From: a virus
Direction: 5' to 3' (one strand)
IMG/VR virus record: IMGVR_UViG_3300010885_030133
Span: 1 to 30,610 of that record
Length of the DNA: 30,610 nucleotides
The position numbers and the translations under genes were made by a program. Numbering within the stretch: position 1 is the stretch's first letter; every line of letters starts with the position of its first letter. Shown one piece after another: positions 14,757 through 25,000 of this stretch. Below the pieces are notes generated by a model. That model made no database searches, was not told the origin of the DNA, and saw only the letters and a list, made by a program, of their open reading frames with translations.

Positions 14757-16633
14757 TGGCTAATATTAGAATACCTACCACTGATCTAGACTTTGATCAG
14801 ATTAAGACTAACTTAAAAACATTTTTAAGTGGTCAAACTGAATTTAAAGATTATAATTTTGAAGGCTCAGCAATGAATGTCTTATTAGATGTTCTAGCCT
14901 ATAATACTCATTATAATGCGCTATATAAAAATTTAGCAGTTAACGAAATGTTTCTTGATTCAGCTTCTAAAAGAGCAAGTGTTGTATCTCGTGCAAAAGA
15001 AATTGGTTATATTCCATCTTCTGCTACTGCATCAACTGCATATGTTAAATTAACTGTGTCTAACACTTCAACAACACCTGCTACTTTAATTTTACCAGCG
15101 TTAAGCCCATTCTCTAGTACATATGATGGTAACACATATACATTTTATACTACACAAAATATAATTACAACATTAAATGCCGATGGTTCTACATACACGT
15201 TTTCTGGTTTAGATGACCAAGGTATACCTATTAAAGAAGGCACTCCATTACAGTACAAATATAATGTGTCTGATGGTCAACGTTATATTATTCCAAATAT
15301 GGATGTGGATTTAAGTACTCTTACAGTTCGTGTACAAGATAGCGCATCATCAGCAACATTTACAACATTTAATAGAAATGAATACTTGCTTGCTCTTACT
15401 GCAACCGATCCTATTTACTTTATTAAAGAAATAGATAATGAATTATATGAATTAGAATTTGGTAATGGTGTTATTGGTAAAGCACTTCAAACCGGTAATA
15501 TAGTAACATTAAACTATCTAACTTGTAATAAATCAGCGCCAAATGGAGCTCAAACATTTAATTATCAAGGGACAGATTTATTAGGTGGTACTGTAGTAGT
15601 TGAACCAAGAATAATTGCTAGTGACGGTTCAGATGTTGAAGATATTGAATCAATTAGATATAATGCGCCAAGGGCTTATTCAACACAAAATCGTGCAGTA
15701 ACTACTGATGATTATAAAGCACTAATTAATTCAAATTTTTCTAATGCAGATTCTATATCTGTTTGGGGTGGAGAAGATAACTTACCACCAGTATATGGTA
15801 AAGCATTTATTTGTGTTAAACCAAAGAACGCAACTATTCTTACACAAGCAGAAAAAGAATATATTAAACGAGAAATTCTTAAAAAGAAAAATGTTGTTTC
15901 AATTACACCAGAATTAGTTGATCCAACTTATATTGATTTACAAGTGGATGTTACTGCATACTATAATCCACGTTTAACTGTTTACTCAGCAGAACAACTT
16001 AAATCATTAATATATCAAACTATTATAGATTACAATAATAATACATTAAATAAATTTGATGGTATTTTCCGTTTCTCAAAATTATCCGCATTAATTGATA
16101 ATACAGAACCATCTATTGTATCTAATATTATGACTCTTAAACTGCACCGTCAAGTAGAAGTAAAATACAATGCAACTGCAAATTATTTAATAAACCTTGC
16201 AAATCCAATTTATGATTCAGGTGTGCCTGAAGAATCAATAATATCATCTGGATTCTATATACCTAATAGTACAAATATTATGTATCTTGAAGATCTTCCA
16301 GATGTTTCAGCAGTTGGTGGTAAAGCTACTGGTTTTGGCTCACTAAGAATGTTTTATTACTTTAATGATAATAAAGTATACACTTCTGATATTATTGGTA
16401 CGGTTGATTATATAAATGGGATTATAACTATTAATGGGTTAAATATTACTGGTATTGATGGTACTGCATTTGAGTTTATTATTAAACCACAATCAAATGA
16501 CGTTGTAGCTATTCGTAATCAACTTATTAAGATTCCTGCTGAAACATTAAATGTTCAGATTATTCTTGATCGTGTTGCTTCCGGTGATGCAGCAGGTAAT
16601 ACTAATTATATCTTTACTTCTAGTAGAAATTAA
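14756..16633 (+). CDS. 6: Baseplate wedge protein gp6-like
   Basis: The 625-aa protein (T4 gp6, 660 aa) forms the ring that holds the baseplate together; related to gpJ of P2. The N-terminal signature is clear: IPTTDLDFDQIKTNLKTFLS, then EFKDYNFEGSAMNVLLDVLA, YNTHYNALYKNLAVNEMFLD, SASKRASVVSRAKEIGYIPS. The middle has SIRYNAPRAYSTQNRAVTTD and DYKALI, conserved in the gpJ-like core. The C-terminal part (from about 490) is beta-rich and divergent. It overlaps both gp25 and the 593-aa gene by one base, as in a tightly co-translated wedge operon. Confidence 0.95.
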   Translation: MANIRIPTTDLDFDQIKTNLKTFLSGQTEFKDYNFEGSAMNVLLDVLAYNTHYNALYKNLAVNEMFLDSASKRASVVSRAKEIGYIPSSATASTAYVKLTVSNTSTTPATLILPALSPFSSTYDGNTYTFYTTQNIITTLNADGSTYTFSGLDDQGIPIKEGTPLQYKYNVSDGQRYIIPNMDVDLSTLTVRVQDSASSATFTTFNRNEYLLALTATDPIYFIKEIDNELYELEFGNGVIGKALQTGNIVTLNYLTCNKSAPNGAQTFNYQGTDLLGGTVVVEPRIIASDGSDVEDIESIRYNAPRAYSTQNRAVTTDDYKALINSNFSNADSISVWGGEDNLPPVYGKAFICVKPKNATILTQAEKEYIKREILKKKNVVSITPELVDPTYIDLQVDVTAYYNPRLTVYSAEQLKSLIYQTIIDYNNNTLNKFDGIFRFSKLSALIDNTEPSIVSNIMTLKLHRQVEVKYNATANYLINLANPIYDSGVPEESIISSGFYIPNSTNIMYLEDLPDVSAVGGKATGFGSLRMFYYFNDNKVYTSDIIGTVDYINGIITINGLNITGIDGTAFEFIIKPQSNDVVAIRNQLIKIPAETLNVQIILDRVASGDAAGNTNYIFTSSRN

Positions 16634-18414
16634 TGGCAACTAAATTACAAACAGTAATTGACAAACAACTTCCTGAGTTTATCAGAGAGGATTATGACAC
16701 GTTTGTACAATTTTTAAAGGGGTATTATCAATATCTAGATGTTGTAGATAAAAGAGATCTTGAGGATCTAAGAGATATTGATAAGACTTTATACGACTAT
16801 ATTATTTTCATTAATGGAGAACTAGGATTTTCTTCATTTCCAGATGCGACTTCAATAAATATTGATCCAAGATTATTCTTAAGAAAATCAAAGCAATCAT
16901 TTATATCAAAGGGAACTGAAGAGTCATATAAGTTTTTATTTAAAGTTCTTTATAATAAAGAAGCTGAAATAAGTTACCCATGGGATTCAGTATTAAAAAC
17001 ATCTGACGGCAAATGGCAGCAAGATTTATCAATTTTTGTTTCATTTGATCCAGATGAAATGTCTGCTTTAGAAGCGGATCAATTAGCTAATTCATTAGTA
17101 GGAAATAGAGTTATTGTTAATGGTAACTTTACTGCAATTAGCATATATGTACTTAAAATAAAACAAGTAAGAGATTACGTGTATGAGATCTCATTGGATA
17201 AAAATTTCTATGGAAATATTAATCCTGGCGACATTATCACTTACAATAATAGTACAATTACAGTTATTGAAACTACCACTGGCTATACTATTGAAAAAGG
17301 CGGAGCAGGATTTGCTGTAGGTGATTTAATTCTTGGAAATACGGTACTTAATACACAAGTTATTTCTCAATTGCTTAAAGTAGTTAGTGTTGATACAAAT
17401 GGTGCTATTAAAAAATTATCAACATTATCATATGGCGCAGGATATTCGGGTGAATTTTTCTTATTGACATCTAAGCAGAATGTTGTAACTGCTTCAGGAT
17501 CTAATATTGCTTTAAAATCTTCTACTGATGGCGGTGTTACTACTTTTCCTGTATTATCTTTAGCTGATGACACTTCAATCAATAAATATTCTGACTATGG
17601 TTTTATTATTAACCCATCATATTTTCCAATTGCTAGCACTACACCAATTTTAACTGGTACTATTAGTGTTGGTGCTAATAGTAAACTTGTTACTGGTATT
17701 GGAACATTATTTAATAATGGATCTAATGTATCAACTCAACAGGTAAACGTCGGCGATATTTTACAAACAACTACTGGGACAGTAATTGGTACTGTTGCTT
17801 CTATACAATCTGCCACTAGTTTAACTTTAGTCAACAATTCAACATCAACGTACACCAATATTGGATTCCGTATACCTGTAAATAATTATTCTGATCCTAG
17901 CTATGTTGGTGATCAGATTGGTTCATTCTACCAAGACACAATTAATACCGGCACAAGTACTGCAGTTGATAATAATTATGCTTTAATTAGATTTAAAACT
18001 GGCGCTATAGCTAAATACCAAGGGTATTATGTTGCTAATGACGGTTTTATTTCAGATAGTATTAAGATCCAAGATAGTAAATATTACCAAAAATATTCAT
18101 ATCTAATTACAGTTAATGAAAAATTAGATAATTATAGATCATTTGTGAATTCATATATTCATCCTGCTGGTGTTGCAGGATATTCTGAATATCAAATTCA
18201 AGAAGATTATACAATTCCAAATTTAGGTTGTACCCAATCATTAGATGCTTATGTATCTAAGGCCACGTTTAACACTATAAATAAGAATATTATTAATGAA
18301 TTTATATCAATGACTGGCATCGGCGGCTTTATTAAAACAAATCCATATGATTTAGAAGGTTATATTGCAGAAGATTATAACCCAGAAACAATCACAAACT
18401 TTACAGAGGCATAA
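16633..18414 (+). CDS. Baseplate/virion structural protein in the gp7 position
   Basis: The 593-aa product starts with a conserved-looking helical domain (QLPEFIREDYDTFVQFLKGY, YQYLD, LRKSKQSFISKGTEESYKFL, FKVLYN) of a type often encoded after gp6 in marine T4-like phages. T4 has gp7 (1032 aa) here, but similarity to it is not visible. Residues about 210-330 carry beta repeats with G-x-G-(F/Y) turns (KGGAGFAVGDLILGN; SYGAGYSGEFF). Residues about 341-413 hold a module (VTGIGTLF...VNVGDILQTTTGTVIGTV..SATSLTL) that recurs in the gp8-like protein. The C-terminus returns to conserved FVNSYIHPAGVAGYSEYQI. It overlaps gp6 by one base. Confidence 0.8.
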   Translation: MATKLQTVIDKQLPEFIREDYDTFVQFLKGYYQYLDVVDKRDLEDLRDIDKTLYDYIIFINGELGFSSFPDATSINIDPRLFLRKSKQSFISKGTEESYKFLFKVLYNKEAEISYPWDSVLKTSDGKWQQDLSIFVSFDPDEMSALEADQLANSLVGNRVIVNGNFTAISIYVLKIKQVRDYVYEISLDKNFYGNINPGDIITYNNSTITVIETTTGYTIEKGGAGFAVGDLILGNTVLNTQVISQLLKVVSVDTNGAIKKLSTLSYGAGYSGEFFLLTSKQNVVTASGSNIALKSSTDGGVTTFPVLSLADDTSINKYSDYGFIINPSYFPIASTTPILTGTISVGANSKLVTGIGTLFNNGSNVSTQQVNVGDILQTTTGTVIGTVASIQSATSLTLVNNSTSTYTNIGFRIPVNNYSDPSYVGDQIGSFYQDTINTGTSTAVDNNYALIRFKTGAIAKYQGYYVANDGFISDSIKIQDSKYYQKYSYLITVNEKLDNYRSFVNSYIHPAGVAGYSEYQIQEDYTIPNLGCTQSLDAYVSKATFNTINKNIINEFISMTGIGGFIKTNPYDLEGYIAEDYNPETITNFTEA

Positions 18415-18415
18415 A

Positions 18416-19150
18416 ATGAATTTTAAATCCGGAATTAATATGACAGGTAGTTTAACTATTAAGCAATATGATCTTGATGGTAAACTCATTAAAGATTTAA
18501 CCGTACCAAACTTAGTAGTTACCGCTGGTAAAGAATACGTTGCAAATAGAATTGTAAGAAATGATATGACTCCAATGTCTCATATGGCAATTGGGCAATC
18601 TACTACGACATCAGCTGCATCACAAACTGATTTAATATCTAGAGCGCAAACTGTCACAACAACAACTACATTAAATGGAACGTCCATTACTTATTCTGCT
18701 TCATTTCCTGCTTCATCTGCAATTAGTATTCAAGAAGCTGGAATTTTCAACGCATTAGCAAATAAAGCAGTATCATTTGATGGTAATCTAGGTATTACTG
18801 CTTCTTCTAGTTCTATTACCGCAATGACACCATTAACTACTGTTACATCACCAGCAACTCATTCATTTGTTACAGGCGATCAAGTTCGTTACACAAGCAG
18901 TGGTGGTAGTTCTGTTGGTGGACTTAGTGATGGTAATATATATTATATAATTAATTCTAGCACAACAGCAATTAAATTAGCAACCACTTCTGCTAATGCT
19001 AGTGCAGGTACAGCAATTGCAATTACATCAGGTACTGGTACTGGTCATAAATTAACTGCTGGTACTATGATGTGCAGAACAACATTTCCTGCCGTAACAA
19101 AGGGAGTAAATGACACAGTAGTTATTTCATGGACAGTTACAGTAGGTTAA
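18416..19150 (+). CDS. Tail-fibre or neck-type structural protein with an inserted beta module (244 aa)
   Basis: The start is taken at ATG 18416, one base after the preceding stop; an in-frame ATG at 18365 lies inside the previous gene and adds 17 unrelated residues. The N-terminal half (LTIKQYDLDGKLIKDLTVPN, VVTAGKEYVANRIV, MSHMAIGQSTT, QEAGIFNA) and the end (MMCRTTFPAVTKGVNDTVVI) read as one domain common in marine phage tail proteins. Between about residue 118 and 213 it is interrupted by a Ser/Thr/Gly-rich module with HSFVTGDQVRYTSSGG, GLSDGNIYYIINSSTTAIKL and GTGHKL, a widely shared beta unit of phage and bacterial surface proteins. Function is unknown; its position between the gp7-position gene and gp8 suggests a baseplate role. 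Confidence 0.85.
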   Translation: MNFKSGINMTGSLTIKQYDLDGKLIKDLTVPNLVVTAGKEYVANRIVRNDMTPMSHMAIGQSTTTSAASQTDLISRAQTVTTTTTLNGTSITYSASFPASSAISIQEAGIFNALANKAVSFDGNLGITASSSSITAMTPLTTVTSPATHSFVTGDQVRYTSSGGSSVGGLSDGNIYYIINSSTTAIKLATTSANASAGTAIAITSGTGTGHKLTAGTMMCRTTFPAVTKGVNDTVVISWTVTVG

Positions 19151-19153
19151 TAT

Positions 19154-22036
19154 ATGTCAATAAGTTATGCTTTATTTAAGTCTACATTTAAAAAGTCTAT
19201 TACAGAGTCAATCTATAATGAGATAACTAATAAGACTTCTAGATATTATCATTTTCTTGGTAAGGAAAATTCTTGGACAGATTTTTTAAGTCCATTTATT
19301 CCTTCACAGAGTTTACTAGTTGGTGATGTTCCTGGAGCTCCACAAGATAATTTTAGATATGATTTACATGTTAGAAGAGATATTCTATCAGTAAAATCAA
19401 TTACTCCATCTGATGTTGCTTATGTAGTACCTAGAATTGATTGGGTTAAGGATACTGTGTATGATATGTACGATGATAATATTGGTCCATTTTCTATAAC
19501 AGGTACTACTGCACCATCTTATTCTAAAGCAGAAAAATTAGAAGATGCCAGATTCTACGTATTAACTTCAGAATTTAATGTATATAAATGCCTTGATAAT
19601 AACTATAATTCAGCATCTACAATTCAACCTACTGGTACTTCAAGTGATGCCATTGTTTCTGGAGATGGTTATATTTGGAAATTTATGTACACAATTCCTG
19701 TTTCATTGAGAAATAGATTTTTGTCTAGTCAATATATGCCAGTAACAACTGCATTAAAACAACAATTTTATTCTAATGGTGCTATCACATCAATTACTGT
19801 AGAAAGTGGTGGATCTAGTTATGTCTCTGAAGATATTGCTGCTGGTGCTATTAGTACTTCAACCAGTAGCAAAATTGTTACTGGATATTCAACAGCATTT
19901 TTATCAGTAACACAAGACAATATTTCAGTTTTTAGACAAAATTATCTATTAAAGACTCTTACTGGTACAACTATTGGTCAAATTGATACAATAGATAGTA
20001 ATACTCAAATAACATTAAAGGCTAATGCTACAGTAGCTATTTCTTCTGGAGCACCAGCGGGGTTTAAAATTACACCAGCAGATTCTAGTGGTACTGCTTT
20101 AGCAGCAAGATGCGTTATAACTGGTGAAGGAACTCTTGAAAAAAATCCATATGTAATTCAAAGTTCTATTATAATTAATAATCCTGGTGATGGATATGGG
20201 GTTGCTCCAAAAATATATTTTTCAGCGCCTACAATTATTAGCGGTTCACAGATTAATGCAACTGGTAATACTACAGTAAGCGGTGGTTTAATTACTGTTG
20301 CTAGTCTTGATAATGCTGGTTATGGATATGATGCAGCACCAAATGCACCAGTAATTACTATGGATCCTCCTATGGGTTCAGTAACAAATTATACATTTCA
20401 ATATTGGGCAGCTTCTACTACATATACTACAACATATAGTGCACAGGTTGGTACTATATTATATTACTATGATATTCCTAATAAAAAGGGTAATTTTTAT
20501 AAAGTAACGACAGGCGGTACTTCAAGTTCAACTACAGGCCCAACTCACACTAGCGGATCAGCAACTAATGGTGGAGCAACATTATTATGGGTTGGTACTA
20601 ATACTTGGTTAAGACAAACCGCCTATCAACAATATAGTGTTATTCAGTCTGGTAATGCCTTTTATATTAATACTGCAGCATCTGGACAAAGTTCAGGTGA
20701 TACTCCTCCAAGTAATACAGTTAAAGGAGTTGGTGCGACAAATGGTGGTTTAAATTTAGTTTATATTGGAAGCTTAGGTTCACTTAGTCCTGCACTTAGT
20801 AGAACCACAGCTGATATTACACCAATTATTAGTAACGGACAAGTAACTAATTTTATTATTAATGATGGAGGAATTGGTTATACCAATGCTTCTATTTCAG
20901 TATATGATATTAATCATCCAGTAATTGATGCCACTCTTCAAGCTATAGATCCAAAGTACGCAAAAATTACAGCAAACTTTTCTATAGGTAATATTAATAC
21001 ATTACAAGCAAACGTTGAATTACTTGCTAAAAAAGGAACTATTGAATGTATTAAGATGGTAAATCCTGGATCAGGATACAGTGATGCAATCGTTAATATT
21101 ATTGGAGATGGTTCAGGCGCAGTTGCTACACCAATTATTGTTGGTGGTAGAATTACAGCTATTCAAATGGATCAAAATAATAAAGGACTGGGCTATACTT
21201 GGACTGATATTCAAATTACTGGAAATGGAACTGGTGCCTCAGCTAGAGCTATTATGTCTCCTTTAGGCGGTCATGGAAAAAATGCAGTTGATGAATTAAA
21301 TGCAAGTTCTTTAGTTTTTTATAGTTCATTTTCACGCGTTAAAAACCAAGGATTAGTGATAAATAATGATTATAGAAAAGCTGGTTTGTTAAGAAATATT
21401 AATCAATATGGTACATATAAAAGATTTACAGAAGATACTGGTTCTGGTTGCATATTAATAACTGGTACATTTGATGTTACTAAATTAGATTATGACATGC
21501 TTTTATTAAAAAAAGAACAACCAGTGTCAAATGTATTTTTATCAGGCGGAAAGGCTAATAGTAGTACCATAACATTTAATTCTGTATATCAAGGATTAAA
21601 TGGTGCAAAAATTACTGGTGTAGGAATTCCTCCTAATACTTATATTAAGAGCGGCGCAAACACATCTACAGTATATTTGACAAATAAATTAACAGCTCAA
21701 GCGTCAGGTAATTATATTACAACTTCTAGTAATTATAAAAAATATAGAATTGTAGAATTTACCGCGCCAACCGCAACACAATTAGGATCTATTCTTTTAT
21801 CAGTATTTAATAACTTTGATATTTCTCCTAATGATGAATTACTTACTACATCTAAAGTTATTAATCAAGATGGCACTATAACAGAACTACCAAATGGCAA
21901 TACAATTAATATTGCAACTGTTAAACAAAGAACAGTTGATCCTTTTTCTGGTGATTTATTATTTTTAACGGTAAGAGAATCATTTTCACCAACAGCAGAC
22001 CAAATTATTACCTTAAGAACAGTTGTAACGGTTTAA
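19154..22036 (+). CDS. 8: Baseplate wedge protein gp8-like, greatly enlarged by repeats
   Basis: The 960-aa protein has a T4 gp8-like N-terminus (T4 gp8, 334 aa): WTDFLSPFIPSQSLLVGDVP, AYVVPRIDWVKDTVYDMYDD, FNVYKCLDN and VSGDGYIWKFMYTIP (T4: VIPRRDW, VYRCLD, PGDGYVWEYLFEIP). After residue 205 come insertions: a module at 232-305 shared with the 593-aa protein, about six G-x-GY beta repeats (for example PGDGYG, NAGYGYDAAP, GGIGYTN, PGSGYSD, KGLGYTW), two W/Y modules at 417-539 shared with the 352-aa fibre, and a G-x-G-I-P module at 798-860 shared with the 1993-aa protein. The return to conserved sequence (GHGKNAVDELNAS...FSRVKNQGL) at 707-760 shows gp8-type C-terminal parts are split by inserts. 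Confidence 0.9.
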   Translation: MSISYALFKSTFKKSITESIYNEITNKTSRYYHFLGKENSWTDFLSPFIPSQSLLVGDVPGAPQDNFRYDLHVRRDILSVKSITPSDVAYVVPRIDWVKDTVYDMYDDNIGPFSITGTTAPSYSKAEKLEDARFYVLTSEFNVYKCLDNNYNSASTIQPTGTSSDAIVSGDGYIWKFMYTIPVSLRNRFLSSQYMPVTTALKQQFYSNGAITSITVESGGSSYVSEDIAAGAISTSTSSKIVTGYSTAFLSVTQDNISVFRQNYLLKTLTGTTIGQIDTIDSNTQITLKANATVAISSGAPAGFKITPADSSGTALAARCVITGEGTLEKNPYVIQSSIIINNPGDGYGVAPKIYFSAPTIISGSQINATGNTTVSGGLITVASLDNAGYGYDAAPNAPVITMDPPMGSVTNYTFQYWAASTTYTTTYSAQVGTILYYYDIPNKKGNFYKVTTGGTSSSTTGPTHTSGSATNGGATLLWVGTNTWLRQTAYQQYSVIQSGNAFYINTAASGQSSGDTPPSNTVKGVGATNGGLNLVYIGSLGSLSPALSRTTADITPIISNGQVTNFIINDGGIGYTNASISVYDINHPVIDATLQAIDPKYAKITANFSIGNINTLQANVELLAKKGTIECIKMVNPGSGYSDAIVNIIGDGSGAVATPIIVGGRITAIQMDQNNKGLGYTWTDIQITGNGTGASARAIMSPLGGHGKNAVDELNASSLVFYSSFSRVKNQGLVINNDYRKAGLLRNINQYGTYKRFTEDTGSGCILITGTFDVTKLDYDMLLLKKEQPVSNVFLSGGKANSSTITFNSVYQGLNGAKITGVGIPPNTYIKSGANTSTVYLTNKLTAQASGNYITTSSNYKKYRIVEFTAPTATQLGSILLSVFNNFDISPNDELLTTSKVINQDGTITELPNGNTINIATVKQRTVDPFSGDLLFLTVRESFSPTADQIITLRTVVTV

Positions 22037-22042
22037 TAAATA
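22035..22042 (+). promoter_or_regulatory. Late promoter-like box AATAAATA before the 1993-aa gene
   Basis: AATAAATA overlaps the end of the gp8-like gene (stop 22034-22036) in the largest gap of the plus-strand cluster. A predicted start near 22048 leaves a 26-base leader that contains a good ribosome-binding site, GGAAG at 22060-22064, nine bases before the ATG at 22074. Confidence 0.55.
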
Positions 22043-22073
22043 TAATTAATATTAATATTGGAAGAATACAAAA

Positions 22074-25000
22074 ATGGCATATGATTTTAATAAAGAACCA
22101 TACTATGATGACTTTGACGAGAAAAATCAATATTATCGTATATTATTTAAACCGGGTTATGCTGTACAAGCTAGGGAATTAACACAACTTCAAACTGCGT
22201 TACAAGACCAGATTAAGAAATTTGGTACCAATATATTTGTAGATGGTACAACAATAATTGGTGGTGAAAAGGCATTTGAAACATCTCTTATTGCTTTAAG
22301 AATTAATCTATCGATTAATAGTGTTCCTTTAACAGCAGATGATGTTAATTCATTCAACAATACTATAATTACAGGTGCTACTAGTGGTGTAACCGGTGTT
22401 GTTAAACAAGTTATATTTGGTACAGATTATCATACACTAGTAGTTAAAGTTACCTCAGGTGATGCATTTTCTGCGGCAGAAAATATTTCAAATAACGCAT
22501 TAGTTGTTAAAACCGCAACTATTGCTTCTGCAAACCATTATAATAATTGTACATTATTCTCAGTTAAAACTGGTGTGTTCTTTGTTAATGGAGCATTTGT
22601 ATATTCTCCAGCCCAGTCTATTTTAGTTGATCAACTAGTAAGTGTTCCTGATGGTTCATTTGTACCCGGTACATTATATAGAATTTCAAAACTAGGTACA
22701 ACATCATGGTCAACACTTGGTGTGCCATCTGGTCAAACTCCAGCAGTTGGTACTACATTTGTTGCAAATGGAGCAGGTAATTCAAATAATACTGGTACAG
22801 TTTTAAATGTAAGTTCTAAGAATATTGGTTTTGTTGTTAATGAATCTACAGTATCTTCAGAAGAAGATGACAATTTATTAGATAACGCTCAAGGTTCATT
22901 CAATTATTCTGCACCAGGAGCTGATCGTTGGAAGATTGAATTACAATTAACAGTTAAGGGTCTTACAGAATCAGTAGATAATTTTATTGAATTAGCGCGC
23001 GTAGAATATGATCAATACATAATCACGGCACCAAATACAGTATATAATACACTTGGTAAAGAATTGGCTCGTCGTACATTTGATCAAGCTGGCAATTATA
23101 CTGTTTCTAATTTCCCATTAATCTTAAAAGATAATATTGGTGGTGATGCAAATAAGTTTACTGCCGCACTTGATCCGGGTAAAGCATATATTTCAGGGTT
23201 TGAGTTTGAAACTAAAACCCAAAGTTATTTGACTCTTGATAGAGCTAGAACTACTCAAGTAGAAACTAACCCCGCTGTTTCACCAGTATACGGTAATTAT
23301 GTTAATGTAAGCGGAGTTACTGGAGAAATTGTTACAACTAATAATGCAGCAACTGGATCATATTCAACTGTTGAATTACATAGTGTCCTTAAATCAAGCG
23401 TATCTGGCACAACGTATCGAATTGGTACAGCCCAAGTAAGATATCTTAAATACTCATCAGGTACAGTCGGCGGAACATATACTCCTCCTACTGTAACATC
23501 TGGAATATTAACATCTGCTGGTAATACTGCTGCAGTTTATATAATGTATTTGTTTAATGTAAAAATGGATTCAGGTCAAGTATTTGCTTCAACTAAATCA
23601 ATAGTAGTACGTACTGGTACATTATTTAGTGCGGATATTGATCCAACTAGCTCTGTGGCTGGCATTGGTACTGTTTTAGGTGGTAGTGATAAAACTGGTT
23701 TAGTATTTCCGTTAAACCGCGATTTTATAAGTAAAGTTAAAGATGGAAGTAATTTGTCTCAAACAAATTATTACTTTCAAAGAACATATCAAAATCAAAC
23801 GGTACAGTCTAATGGAACTATAATTTTAAATACTGCATCGGGAAGTGAACGTTGGGATGGTGGTAATACTACTTATTCAACACAAAAAGTTAAAACAAGT
23901 TATCATGTAGTAGTTACTACTGGTTCAGGTAGTTTTACTGTAGGACAAGTAATTGATATGACTGCCTCAGGAAGAAGTATTTCTGGTGGTACAATTACTC
24001 CAAATGCACAACAAGCATTAACACTTAATATTACTGGTACTGGCTCAAGCGCAGCTGGTGTAATAGTTACTATTATAGCAACTATAATTGGATCTAATCA
24101 ACCAGAAAGAACTAAAACTCTTTCTGGTTATCAATTAGTTGTAGTTTCTTCTAGCGCTTCTGGATTAGGCACTAGATATTCATTAAATAAAGCTGATGGA
24201 TATGATTTACTTGCAGTATATAATACTGGTACAAATAATGCAAGTGGAGTTACGGTTAATTCCACTACTGGTGTTATTACTTGGGGGGCAGTAACTAGAA
24301 CAGACGTAACCCGTAATTATACATTTGATAATGGCCAACGCGATGATATATACGATCATGCAAGTATTGTTGCTTCATCGGCACCATTACAAACTGCAAA
24401 TGAATATTTAGTTGTAGTATATCGTAACTTTACTCATGCGGGCGGCGGTAATAATAATACTGGATTTTTAAGCCGTGATTCATATTCTATAGCTTATGAT
24501 AATATTCCAAAATTTACATCTCCTACTACTGGTATTACTTATAATTTACGCGATTGTTTAGATTTTAGACCACGTAGAACAGATTCTGCAACAACATTAG
24601 ATTATGGTCAATTGCCGGATCCAAACTCTAATGTTGAATCTACATTTCAATATTATTTGGGCCGCAAAGATGTAATTCTTGCAATGCCAAGTAAACAGTT
24701 TTCAGTTAAAACTGGAACTCCATCAATTAATCCACAAACGCCAGTTGTAGATTCAGATGGAATGCAACTGTATATATTAACTATTCCGCCATGGACTTCT
24801 GATTTAAATTCAGTTTCTGTACAATATGTTGATAATCGCCGTTATACAATGAGAGATATTGGCAAAATTGAAAAACGTGTAGGTAATATTGAATATTACA
24901 CACAATTAAGTATTCTTGAAAAACAAGCAAAAGATGACTCAGTACTTGGTTTAGTTGGTACAACAACCACACAAAAATTTAAAAATGGTATTATTGTAGA

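Noticed and set aside
18365-18415. Upstream in-frame ATG for the 244-aa protein
   Set aside because: Inside the preceding gene; the added stretch is out of keeping with the domain start at MNFKSG, and 18416 gives normal one-base spacing.
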